DNA from: an uncultured Gammaproteobacteria bacterium
GTDB lineage: Bacteria > Pseudomonadota > Gammaproteobacteria > Steroidobacterales > GCA-2729495
DNA length: 60,808 nt
Reading direction: 5' to 3'
Assembly (NCBI GenBank): GCA_937921935.1
Contig: CAKZWQ010000034.1
Coordinates: forward strand, 1 to 60,808
Shown: one piece after another, positions 44,929 through 53,419 of the stretch
Position numbering within the stretch: the first letter of the stretch is position 1
How the letters are laid out: the number at the start of each line of letters is the position of its first letter
The notes under the pieces: generated by a model
What the model was told of the DNA's origin: nothing
Databases searched by the model: none
What the model saw: the letters and a program-made list of their open reading frames with translations, nothing else
Made by a program: the position numbers and the translations under genes

Positions 44929-47691
44929 GTGACAGAACTAACAGGGACTACCCGGCGCGGCTTTATGGCAGGCGGCGGCGCCGCCGCGCTTTCGCTCAAG
45001 TACGCCGGCACCGCGCTGGCGCAGGCAGGTGAGGAGGTGCCCTACGGCGCCTGGGAAGATCTGATGCGCGAGAAGTGGACCTGGGACCGGGTGGCCCATG
45101 GTTCCCACGGCACGAACTGCCAGGGTGGTTGTGCTTTCAATGTATTCGTCAAGAACGGCATTGTCTGGCGCGAAGAGCAGCAGGGCCAGTACGGCAAGTC
45201 GGACCCGGACGCGCCGGATTACGGTCCGCGCGGTTGCCAGAAAGGACTGCGCCACGCGAAATACATGTATGGCAATCAGCGCGTGCTCTATCCCATGAAG
45301 CGGGTGGGCGAGCGGGGCGCGGGCCAGTGGGAGCGCGTCAGCTGGGACCAGGCCCTGGCAGAGATCGCCGACAAGTTTCTGGATACCTGCACTGAATTCG
45401 GGCCGGAGTCCATCACCATAGGCCTGGGTACGCAGATGGCGATGAAGCGGGCGTCCCTGATGGGGCTGGGCCGATTTGCTGCTATTACCGGCAGCCCGTT
45501 GCCTGAAGCCTTTGCCGGGGTGGGTGATTTGCCCACCGGCATTTACCTCACTGTCGGCGAACCACTGCTCGGCGATACCGCGGCGGCGATCTTTAAGTCC
45601 AAAGCCTGCTTTGTCTGGTTTGCCAACCCGGCGGTTACCCGCATCCCGGATGCGCATTTTTTCTGGGAAGCTCGTTACAACGGCACAGAAGTCGTCGCCA
45701 TTTCGCCGGAATTCACCCCCACGGCCATGCACGCAAGCAAGTGGGTCAACCCGAAGCCGGGGACCGATGCAGCGCTGGCCCTGGGGATGGTGCATACCAT
45801 TCTGACCGACGGCAGTTTTGATGCCGATTACATTCGCGAGCAATCGGACATGCCATTCCTGGTGCGCACGGATAATCGACGCTTCCTGCGCGCCACGGAT
45901 CTGGGCGAGACGGGCGAGGGCGCGGACCAGCGCTTTTACTTTTGGGATACGGCCGCCGATGCCGCCGTCGCCGCACCCGCAACCGGCTTTAACGTGCCGC
46001 CACCCGGGCAGCCTGTGCCGGAACATGCGGAGAAACTGAGCCTGGGCGCCTTGCAGCCGGCGTTGGAGGGGCGCTGGACCATCGACACGTCCGCCGGGCC
46101 GGTGGAAGTCACCACGGTATTTGAATTACTGAAAACTCACGTGGAGGCCTATGCCCCTGAGCGCGCCAGTGAGGTAACCGGCGTGCACCCGGATGTGATC
46201 CGCGAAATTGCCCGCACCTTTGCCAGCGCCAAGCCGGCCATGATTTACACGGGTTTCCGCATCTCCAAGTGGCTGCACGGCGATTTGTTCCAGCGGGCCA
46301 CCATGCTGTTGTTGTCTTTGACCGGCAATCTGGGCAAGCCCGGTGGTGGTCTGCAGTTCATGAACCTGGCCAAGGACCAGGACCAGGCCGCTTTCTGGTT
46401 TGATGGTCTGCCGCCAACCTTGCGGGTGGCTACCCTGTCGCGCTGGGATTACGTGCACGCTGGCGGCAAGGAGCTCAATCGGCAGATCTACGGTGAGGCG
46501 ACTGCCGAGCATTTCGACAAGTATTTCCAGAAATCGGTGGAGAATCGCTGGTTCCCTGACTACAGCAAGACGCCCTGGAAGATGGGCTTTTACCTGGGCA
46601 GTAACGCCGCGAACTGGCGGGCCTCGGGCAAGCGCTGGCGGCAGGAGGCCTTCGAGAAGCTGGAACACATTGTCACGGCCGCGACAGACATGGGCGTGAC
46701 CGCCATGTACTCGGACTATGTGTTGCCCATCGCTCACCATTACGAGCGCCAGGATGTGGTGCTGTGGCAGTGGACCCCTTATCTCCAGGTGCTGGATGCC
46801 GCTGTGCCGCCCCTGGGCGAGGCAGTGGATGACTTTGAGTTATTCAACCGCCTGTCCAAGGCCATTGGCGAGCGAGCCAAAGCGCGGCAACTGACGCCGG
46901 TGGAAGACAATTACTTCGGCATGCCGGTACAGCGTGACTTCACGAAGTTTCACCAGATGTATACCAAGAACGGTGCCTACACGAGCATGCGAGATGCGCT
47001 GGACTTCATGCTGGCCGTTAATCCCGGGCTGCCGAAGGAATCTTTCGACACCCTGGCCAAGAACGGCATCACCCGCTTACCGGATTCCGATGGGCTGGTC
47101 TTCGGACCCAAGTCTCCGTACCGCAACACCATGACCCGCAGCGTGACGGAGAAAAAGCCTTATCACACCGAGACTGGCCGGCAGCAGTTCTATATTGACC
47201 ACGACTGGTTCCTGCAGGAAGGCGAGGCGCTGCCCACCCATCGCGCACCTCTTGGTGAAAAAGGTCCGCCGCTGCGCTTCGTCATGGGGCATGCACGCCA
47301 CGGCATTCACAGCATGTGGCGAGATGACCCCTTGCTGGTGGGCCTGCAGCGTGGCGAGCCGGACATCTATGTGAATCCGGAAGATGCGGCTCAGCGTCAG
47401 GTGGACGACGGCGACCTGATCCGCATTTTCAATGGTTATGGTTCATTCATCGCCATGGCTCACGTGACGTCCGCCATGCAGCCTGGCATGACCTACATGT
47501 ATCACGGCTGGGATCCCATGATGTTCCGTGGCCGCCAGAATTTTGGTGCGGTGACCTCCGGTGCCGGCCTGATCAAGCCGACGACGATCGCGGGCGGGCA
47601 GAGCCATATCAATTTCCGCACTTTCATGTTCGAGCCTAACGCGGTTTTTCAGGACGTAACCTGCGACTTCGAAAAGTACGAAGAGGCTTAA
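44929..47691 (+). CDS. Tat-exported molybdopterin oxidoreductase (type II DMSO reductase family)
   Basis: A 920-aa catalytic subunit. I prefer GTG 44929, which has a GAGGAGGA site and gives a Tat signal TTRRGFMAGGG; an ATG 11 codons earlier is in frame. A His-Cys3 cluster site has exactly the NarG spacing: H60-x3-C64-x3-C68-x34-C103 (HGTNCQGGC...RGC). Asp200 in GVGDLPTG fits the Mo-ligand Asp of type II enzymes such as nitrate reductase and ethylbenzene or steroid C25 dehydrogenase. The later molybdopterin domains are present. No iron-sulfur beta subunit, heme gamma subunit or TorD-like chaperone gene is adjacent. Electron partner unknown. It is exported folded and acts in the periplasm. Confidence 0.85.
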   Translation: MTELTGTTRRGFMAGGGAAALSLKYAGTALAQAGEEVPYGAWEDLMREKWTWDRVAHGSHGTNCQGGCAFNVFVKNGIVWREEQQGQYGKSDPDAPDYGPRGCQKGLRHAKYMYGNQRVLYPMKRVGERGAGQWERVSWDQALAEIADKFLDTCTEFGPESITIGLGTQMAMKRASLMGLGRFAAITGSPLPEAFAGVGDLPTGIYLTVGEPLLGDTAAAIFKSKACFVWFANPAVTRIPDAHFFWEARYNGTEVVAISPEFTPTAMHASKWVNPKPGTDAALALGMVHTILTDGSFDADYIREQSDMPFLVRTDNRRFLRATDLGETGEGADQRFYFWDTAADAAVAAPATGFNVPPPGQPVPEHAEKLSLGALQPALEGRWTIDTSAGPVEVTTVFELLKTHVEAYAPERASEVTGVHPDVIREIARTFASAKPAMIYTGFRISKWLHGDLFQRATMLLLSLTGNLGKPGGGLQFMNLAKDQDQAAFWFDGLPPTLRVATLSRWDYVHAGGKELNRQIYGEATAEHFDKYFQKSVENRWFPDYSKTPWKMGFYLGSNAANWRASGKRWRQEAFEKLEHIVTAATDMGVTAMYSDYVLPIAHHYERQDVVLWQWTPYLQVLDAAVPPLGEAVDDFELFNRLSKAIGERAKARQLTPVEDNYFGMPVQRDFTKFHQMYTKNGAYTSMRDALDFMLAVNPGLPKESFDTLAKNGITRLPDSDGLVFGPKSPYRNTMTRSVTEKKPYHTETGRQQFYIDHDWFLQEGEALPTHRAPLGEKGPPLRFVMGHARHGIHSMWRDDPLLVGLQRGEPDIYVNPEDAAQRQVDDGDLIRIFNGYGSFIAMAHVTSAMQPGMTYMYHGWDPMMFRGRQNFGAVTSGAGLIKPTTIAGGQSHINFRTFMFEPNAVFQDVTCDFEKYEEA

Positions 47692-47700
47692 GCGCGGGCC

Positions 47701-48390
47701 TTGGCAGATTTGGACCAGATGATGGCGAGCGCCATGGATCGCATCGGTCAAACCGTGCCCCTGGTTCCCGTGGATCTGGAGCCGGAGTTGGCCAGGCCCA
47801 AATCCTTCCTGAAAATCCTCGATGCGGATCACTACAACTGGGAAGCAGACAAGTTTCGCAAGCTCTTTGCCATGCGCTTCCGCGTAAAGGTGCCCGCCCT
47901 GGATCAGATCAACATGATCTTTTATCCGAAGCCCGACCAGGATGCGCCCATCTTTCTGTTTTTCTGCCTGGTCACCAAGCGCAAGGTGATTGCTCACCTG
48001 AACGTAAACTGCCCCTTCGACGATGCTGAATATCGAGCACGCTGGGTCGATCCCCTGGTGGCAATTCTTGGTCGCTATCCCGAATTTGATGCGCCGGACC
48101 GCTACCCTGACTGGATGGTCAAATATCGGCGTGATTGCACCATCATGGGGATGTTTGGCCAGGACCGCTACGATGATATCTACCAATGTGGCCTGGATTA
48201 CCTGGACTACTACATGGAACAGATCGCCGTGTCGGAGCCGGAAACGGACCCGGAAAAGCTGGCGCACATCCGGGACTTTCATGCCCGCTTTGTGGACGAC
48301 ATTCGTACCCAGGACAAGGCGCAGGGCATGATCAGCAAGATGATCGGCAAGGACAAGGCCAGGCGGATTTTTTACGAGATCACCACCTGA
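47701..48390 (+). CDS. Bilin-reductase-like protein (Fe_bilin_red superfamily), divergent
   Basis: A 229-aa protein starting with TTG, 9 bases after the molybdenum enzyme. It matches ferredoxin-dependent bilin reductases such as PcyA along its length: KFRKL (51-55), NMIFYPKP followed by APIF (71-85), RYPDW (134-138), then the C-terminal EPETDPEKLAH and TQDKAQGMISKMIGKDKARRI, which parallel the PcyA NDKTRRVLEKAFG region. By manual alignment the catalytic residues are not kept: His88 is Asn71, Glu76 is Met58, and the Asp105 position falls at Phe88/Cys89. It is probably a related fold with a different reaction. A decayed copy of its 3' end lies at 51622-51686. Confidence 0.6.
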   Translation: MADLDQMMASAMDRIGQTVPLVPVDLEPELARPKSFLKILDADHYNWEADKFRKLFAMRFRVKVPALDQINMIFYPKPDQDAPIFLFFCLVTKRKVIAHLNVNCPFDDAEYRARWVDPLVAILGRYPEFDAPDRYPDWMVKYRRDCTIMGMFGQDRYDDIYQCGLDYLDYYMEQIAVSEPETDPEKLAHIRDFHARFVDDIRTQDKAQGMISKMIGKDKARRIFYEITT

Positions 48391-48646
48391 AGTCGCTTGC
48401 AGCGTGATTTCTTGTTAGCGAGGCTGTCTGGCAAGGTTGGGTAATCCGGCGATACATTATTCGCCGCGACAGATTCCGCTGTCAGAATTTCCTTATTCAC
48501 AATGCATGGTATATCGTGCTCGCAAATGCTCGGGGGTCTCTTCCGCTCCAGGCAGCCCAAAGGGGAATTGGGCTGGCGAAGCCGCGGCGTATGGCCTGAT
48601 CCATTAAGGGTTCTTCCCGGGTTACTGACACGAACGGGGGGCGGGG

Positions 48647-51601
48647 ATGTCAAGAGTCCGAGGGTTGGTCGGCCTGGGGTCGGCGCTGTCTGCGGCTTTG
48701 CCCGCATTGTTGATCCTGCCACTTCCGGGCTGGGCCCAGATGGAAGAGATCGTGGTTTCCACCCGGCGCCGCGAGGAAAGCCTGCAGGATGTGCCCATTG
48801 CAGTGACCGCAATCGGCGCGGAACAGATCGCGCGCCAGAACATCAATAGCCTGGCTGACATTACCAAGCTCGCGCCCAGCGTGCAGTTTGATAATGGCTT
48901 CGGTCCGTCAGATAACCGCATCACAATCCGCGGTCTGTCCAATTCCCGAGGCCGATCCAATGTGGCGTTCCTGATCGACGGTATCGATGTCACGACAGAA
49001 AATTTCGTTGCTCCGGGTTCCGGCCTGCTGGCCAACCGGCGCTTGCTGAACGACGTGGAGCGCATTGAGCTGGTCAAGGGCCCCCAGAGTGCTTTGTTCG
49101 GTCGGGCGGCTTTCGCGGGGGCTATCAGCTATATCACCAAGGAGCCCGGCCCGGAGCCGGCGGGCCGGGTCGGTATTGATTTCGGCGAGGACGGGCAGCA
49201 GCAGGTCGATTTTTCCTACGAGACGCCGGTCAAAGGGCTGGAGGACGTATTGGGTGTTCGCATTTCTGGTGTCTGGTGGGACGAAGACGGACGCTACAAA
49301 AATGTGATCTCCGGTAACGATGTGGGCGGTACGGATGGTTTTGGGGGCGCATTGACGACGGTATTTACGCCGACCGATGCCATCAAGCTCAAGGCTCGCG
49401 TGGAGTATTCCGATGAGGACTATGAGCCGGCGGCGCGGGTAAGGGTTGGCGGCGGCTTACCCGTCGAACTAATCGCCAACGCCGATGGCAGCCAGAACAA
49501 TACCTGGCCGTCAACTATTATCCCGTGTGGTCAACCCGGTAATGACGATCCGGGCTGCACGCAGCCTATCCGGGTTACGCAGGATGACTTCGATACTAAG
49601 GGCAATCCGATTCCAGACGGCCTGCCGGATGTTAATCCGAACGACTACACCTGTCGTAATAAGGACAATGTCTTCAAGCTGTATCCGAAAAGCGCCCTGG
49701 ATCAGGACTTCGGCGTCGGCACGCTGTTTGCTTTCTCGGCGACGGGGCTGGCGGATTTCGGCCCCGGCTTTTGTCTGCCGAAAACTTATGGGGATGCGAA
49801 TGGAAGGCAAGTTACCCTCAGCGAGGATCCGTTCACCGGCAACGACTTTAAAGGCACCAGTCAGGACACGTTCCGCGCCTCCCTGGTGGCCAGCTACGAC
49901 GTAGAGTTTGGTGACTTCAGCAGTTACATTGGCTGGACTGATTTCAATGCTTATGATGCTTACGACTCGGACTATCAGGCCCAGGGTCGCCCGGATACCT
50001 TCCTGTCGCAGCAAACAGGGCTAACCCAGACGGACACGAACCAGTTCAGCGTCGAACTGCGCTTCAGTTCGAACCTTGACGGGCCGGTGCAGTTCACTGT
50101 GGGCGGGCTCTACTGGACTGAAGATCGTGAGCTGGTGGACCAGAATTCCATTGTAACTTGTGCGCCGGTGCAGAAGGTTGGCGGGAAATACGGCACGCCG
50201 CGTGCAGGTCCCACGGAACGCGAAGTGTGCAACGGGCAAAACGGCACGGTTTCTTCATGGCAGGAGTACGCGCTCCTGTTGCCCGTGTCAGGCTTTAACA
50301 GCCTTTCGGGTTTCGACGAGCCGTATATCAACGGGGCGGAATGGCGCGCCGACACCGACTCCCGGTCTCTTTATGGGACGATCGAGTGGGAGCTCGCCGA
50401 GCAATGGAAGCTCAGCTTCGAAACGCGTTACGTGGCTGAGGATTTCAAGCTGTTCAAGCCGGCCGAGTCCTCCTGCTCGACCCTCGGCTTTGCTCCGGGT
50501 GGTGGCCTGTCGCCATTGGAGAACGAAGAGAATCTTAATGCCGGCAACTCGGCATTCGAAGATCGGGTGTGCGAATCCGAACAGGTGTTGAATCCCAATA
50601 TTTTCGCGCCGCCCGTCATCGCCAATGGGCCTGACTGGGTTTACGTGGAAGGCAGCGAGTCTTCCAGCTACAGCACCCCAAAGGTGACCCTGGAATGGAC
50701 AGCGACGGACGATATGCTGCTATATTTTTTCTACGCACAGGCTCAGAAGCCGGGTGGTATCAACCAGATAGTTGGCGGTGGTTTCCCTGAGGATGTCGAC
50801 GAGGGTCGTTTCGATTCCGAAAAATTGAAGGCCTGGGAACTGGGCATGAAGTCTTCCTGGGAATTTCTCGGCTTCCTCCAGACCAACGTGTCTGGTTTCT
50901 TCCAGGACTACACGGACAAGCAGGTAGCCACGCAGGTCCTGGTTGAGGGTACGTTAACGCCAAGAGTGCTCAATGCCGGCGGGGCAGAAGTCTGGGGTTT
51001 GGAGCTGGAGACGACCTGGCAGCCGTCTTTCCTTGAAGGCTTGAGCTTGTCCGCTGCGTATACCTACCTGGACGCTGAATACACGGAATTTATTTTAGAT
51101 TCTTCCACGCCCTTGCGCGCGGCGGACAACGGCAGCTGCGAAATCGTCACCGTGGCCGCCGGCACCCCGGACGAGTTTCAGAGTTGCCGCTATGACTTTG
51201 CTGGCAATCAGCTGGAACGCACCCCGGAAAATGCCGCGGTTTTCCAGGGAAGTTTCACCCGTCAGTTCGGCGGCCAGGACTTCGACTGGTTTATCGACGC
51301 GAATGCGACCTGGCAGGATGAGCGTTTCGTGAACGAAAACAATACGACGAGATTTGACGACTATTGGCTGGTAGACGCTCGGCTGGGGCTGTCGGGAGAG
51401 ACTTGGGAAATCATCGGCTACGTCGAAAACGTGTTTGATGACGACACCATCAGGACTGGCGGCACGGGCCCGGATTTTGGCCAGCAGGTCGTGGAAACCG
51501 GTTTCCTGGGCGGGCTTGGTGCCACCAACTACTTTGGTAATCTGCCCGACCCGAGGACCGTCGGGGTGCGGGCGAACTACCGCTTTGGCGGCGGGGGTTA
51601 A
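48647..51601 (+). CDS. TonB-dependent receptor 2
   Basis: A 984-aa receptor, close paralogue of receptors 1 and 3. A signal peptide (ends near GWAQ) is followed by plug EEIVVSTRRREESLQDVPIA, VAFLIDGIDVTT and LVKGPQSALFGR, and a barrel ending VRANYRFGGGG. Cysteines in barrel loops (YTCR, FCLP, CAPVQKV, VCESE) recur in the other two. It lies 256 bases after the bilin-reductase-like gene, in the same direction, so it may be its uptake partner. A GGGGGGCGGGG site precedes the ATG. Confidence 0.9.
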   Translation: MSRVRGLVGLGSALSAALPALLILPLPGWAQMEEIVVSTRRREESLQDVPIAVTAIGAEQIARQNINSLADITKLAPSVQFDNGFGPSDNRITIRGLSNSRGRSNVAFLIDGIDVTTENFVAPGSGLLANRRLLNDVERIELVKGPQSALFGRAAFAGAISYITKEPGPEPAGRVGIDFGEDGQQQVDFSYETPVKGLEDVLGVRISGVWWDEDGRYKNVISGNDVGGTDGFGGALTTVFTPTDAIKLKARVEYSDEDYEPAARVRVGGGLPVELIANADGSQNNTWPSTIIPCGQPGNDDPGCTQPIRVTQDDFDTKGNPIPDGLPDVNPNDYTCRNKDNVFKLYPKSALDQDFGVGTLFAFSATGLADFGPGFCLPKTYGDANGRQVTLSEDPFTGNDFKGTSQDTFRASLVASYDVEFGDFSSYIGWTDFNAYDAYDSDYQAQGRPDTFLSQQTGLTQTDTNQFSVELRFSSNLDGPVQFTVGGLYWTEDRELVDQNSIVTCAPVQKVGGKYGTPRAGPTEREVCNGQNGTVSSWQEYALLLPVSGFNSLSGFDEPYINGAEWRADTDSRSLYGTIEWELAEQWKLSFETRYVAEDFKLFKPAESSCSTLGFAPGGGLSPLENEENLNAGNSAFEDRVCESEQVLNPNIFAPPVIANGPDWVYVEGSESSSYSTPKVTLEWTATDDMLLYFFYAQAQKPGGINQIVGGGFPEDVDEGRFDSEKLKAWELGMKSSWEFLGFLQTNVSGFFQDYTDKQVATQVLVEGTLTPRVLNAGGAEVWGLELETTWQPSFLEGLSLSAAYTYLDAEYTEFILDSSTPLRAADNGSCEIVTVAAGTPDEFQSCRYDFAGNQLERTPENAAVFQGSFTRQFGGQDFDWFIDANATWQDERFVNENNTTRFDDYWLVDARLGLSGETWEIIGYVENVFDDDTIRTGGTGPDFGQQVVETGFLGGLGATNYFGNLPDPRTVGVRANYRFGGGG

Positions 51602-51621
51602 TTCGCGGGCCAAGCCGGCTG

Positions 51622-51686
51622 CAGCGACGCGATACAGTCTTTGGCAAGGACAGGGCCGACGTATCTTCTACGAGATGAACACCTGA
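51622..51686 (+). pseudogene. Frameshifted 3' remnant of a bilin-reductase-like gene
   Basis: Bases 51643-51686 align with the last 45 bases of the gene at 47701-48390, with one single-base gap and about 37 matches in 44. Read in two frames, FGKDRA then RRIFYEMNT-stop parallel the intact IGKDKA and RRIFYEITT-stop. The upstream part (from about 51622) is too decayed to align with confidence. No start or full-length frame remains. It points to an ancestral second copy next to receptor 2. Confidence 0.7.
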
Positions 51687-51698
51687 CCTAAGTTCGGG

Positions 51699-52208
51699 TC
51701 AGGAGCCCGCAGATTTTTCCGCTTCCAGTTGGGCGCAGAAAGCCGCGTAGTCGGCCGAGACATCTTTTTCGAACAACTTCTGCATATACAGGTTGGGTGC
51801 CTGAAAGGCTTCCGTATAGCAGACGTAGCGCCAGCCTTCGGGTTTTCGCCTGAACACACTGGATACCCGGTTATCTGACCCAAAGGGCTTGGGGGAAAAC
51901 GCCAGTTTCATGTCCGTCCGCATCCAGTAGCCTGCGAAGGCCAGGTCCGGTGCCAGCAGTCGCACCCTGATGTCATAGAAGCGAACCCGGATGGCTTCGG
52001 TGACTTGCGCCTGATCCTGAGGGTCCAGGTAGCGATTGAGCGCCTCCCAGCCGACGAAAAAGTCTTCCTGCTCACCGGCCAGGTAAAACGGCTCCGGGTC
52101 TTCCTCGTCCCACAGGGCCTTCAGCCCCGGCGTGTCCTGCTTGTTCCACAAGACTTCCGTCTGGCGCAGCAAGGCCTCGATTTCTTCCCTGACAGAATTA
52201 CCGGACAA
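51699..52208 (-). CDS. NTF2-like (SnoaL/DUF4440-type) protein
   Basis: A 169-aa protein that probably has the cone-shaped NTF2-like fold: N-terminal helix REEIEALLRQTEVLWNKQDT, then strands (FYDIRVRLLAPDLAFAGYWM, RVSSVFRRKPEGWRYVCYTE). It starts with TTG at 52208 after a GAGGTG site 4 bases away, overlapping the cytochrome gene by 11 bases. Members include isomerases, cyclases, dehydratases and non-enzymatic binding proteins. Its reaction here is unknown. A short inverted repeat (51682-51703) covers its stop. Confidence 0.72.
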   Translation of the reverse strand: MSGNSVREEIEALLRQTEVLWNKQDTPGLKALWDEEDPEPFYLAGEQEDFFVGWEALNRYLDPQDQAQVTEAIRVRFYDIRVRLLAPDLAFAGYWMRTDMKLAFSPKPFGSDNRVSSVFRRKPEGWRYVCYTEAFQAPNLYMQKLFEKDVSADYAAFCAQLEAEKSAGS

Positions 52209-53157
52209 GGGTCACCTCGTTGCGAACAGCGGGCTGGGACATGATGTAGGCATAGATCGCAGCCAGGTCTGATTCCGTCAACTGCGCATACTCTGTCCAG
52301 GCCATTTGCGTGTTATAGCCGACTTCGCTGACCGGGATCCGCTGGTTCTCATAGGCTTTGAAGCGGGCGATGAAATCCTCCACGGTCCAGTTGCCGATGC
52401 CTGTGTCGGGATCGGCGGAGATATTGGCTGAGTAAACCGTTTTGTCCTGCCAGGGAAATCCCAGCCCGCCGCCAAAGCGCATTTCGGGGATACCCTGGCG
52501 GCGCTCGTCCGCGGGCGTGTGGCAGAAGCGGCAACCGGCAATAATGCTCAGGTATTCGCCGCGGGCAACCGGATCATCCTGATCGACCACCCACGGCTCG
52601 GCCGGTTTCACCCGTGAATTGCCGATGGCTTGCATGAAATTACTGAGTTGGCGAGGCGGATGGTCGGCGGCAATGGGTTCAAGGGTTCTCAGGTAAGCCA
52701 TGATGCTGTAGACATCTTCTGTTTCCAGGTAGAGGTAGACATCGAAGGGCATGACCGGGAAGAACGCATAGCCGTCTTTATGCAGTCCGCTGACAATGGC
52801 GCGGTAGAGTTCGCCATCGGACCAGTCGCCCAGGTGGTAGGGCGTGATATTGGTCGACACGATCAGGCCGGGAAAGCCCACTGACTCATCGAAGCGTTCG
52901 CCCCCCTTGCCCAGGCCACCTGGTTTGATCGGGCCACCGAATAGCTCCCAGTCTCGTTCCGAATGGCAATAGACGCAGCCGAAGACAGCGGTGGCCAGGT
53001 ACTCACCCCGGGCGACGCGCTCGGGTGTCCGGTCAAGCTTCAGCTCGGCAATGGGCAGGTCTGGCGGCAGGATTACCAGGAAATACAGGTAGGTGCCTGA
53101 GGCGGCAAGCAGTGCCAGGCTAACGCAGATGAGCAGACCTTTGATCAGAATTTTCAA
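52198..53157 (-). CDS. Membrane-anchored diheme cytochrome c
   Basis: A 319-aa protein with an N-terminal membrane helix (about residues 6-30) and two cytochrome c domains, CVYCH (about 61-65) and CRFCH (about 209-213). I chose TTG 53157 because it has a GGGAGG site 9 bases upstream; the frame extends to 53229 without a better start. It resembles cytochrome subunits that accept electrons from periplasmic dehydrogenases. It could serve the nearby molybdenum enzyme, which has no partner subunit of its own; this link is inference. Confidence 0.82.
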   Translation of the reverse strand: MKILIKGLLICVSLALLAASGTYLYFLVILPPDLPIAELKLDRTPERVARGEYLATAVFGCVYCHSERDWELFGGPIKPGGLGKGGERFDESVGFPGLIVSTNITPYHLGDWSDGELYRAIVSGLHKDGYAFFPVMPFDVYLYLETEDVYSIMAYLRTLEPIAADHPPRQLSNFMQAIGNSRVKPAEPWVVDQDDPVARGEYLSIIAGCRFCHTPADERRQGIPEMRFGGGLGFPWQDKTVYSANISADPDTGIGNWTVEDFIARFKAYENQRIPVSEVGYNTQMAWTEYAQLTESDLAAIYAYIMSQPAVRNEVTLVR

Positions 53158-53419
53158 GGGATTAAACCTCCCTGGGTCACTAGTTATGCGTATCCGGTCC
53201 GCGGGCCTGGTTAGCCAGACTGCGGCCACGGGTGCCGTTCGAACTTCCTCGTTCCCCTGGAGGCTTTCCCTGCCTGCCCAGCATCATATATGGTCTATCC
53301 TAGGATTCGCGATCACTCTCAGGTCTGAATCGCGACTCGCCGTTGCCGGCGAGGGAAGGGGAGATCCGTGGCGGGTTTTTCGGCCGGGTCAATCGCAGCA
53401 GGGCAATCGGGGGATAGCC

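Noticed and set aside
51435..51686. Independent 83-aa gene at the receptor 2 end
   Set aside because: It mostly lies in another frame of the receptor. Only its last residues match the bilin-reductase-like tail, so it is better read as a pseudogene remnant.
51682..51703. Terminator at the receptor 2/NTF2-like junction
   Set aside because: CCTGACC/GGTCAGG forms a stem, but no T-run follows directly on either strand.
53093..53419. Long N-terminal extension of receptor 3
   Set aside because: It would overlap the divergent cytochrome start and hide the signal peptide that begins at 53420.
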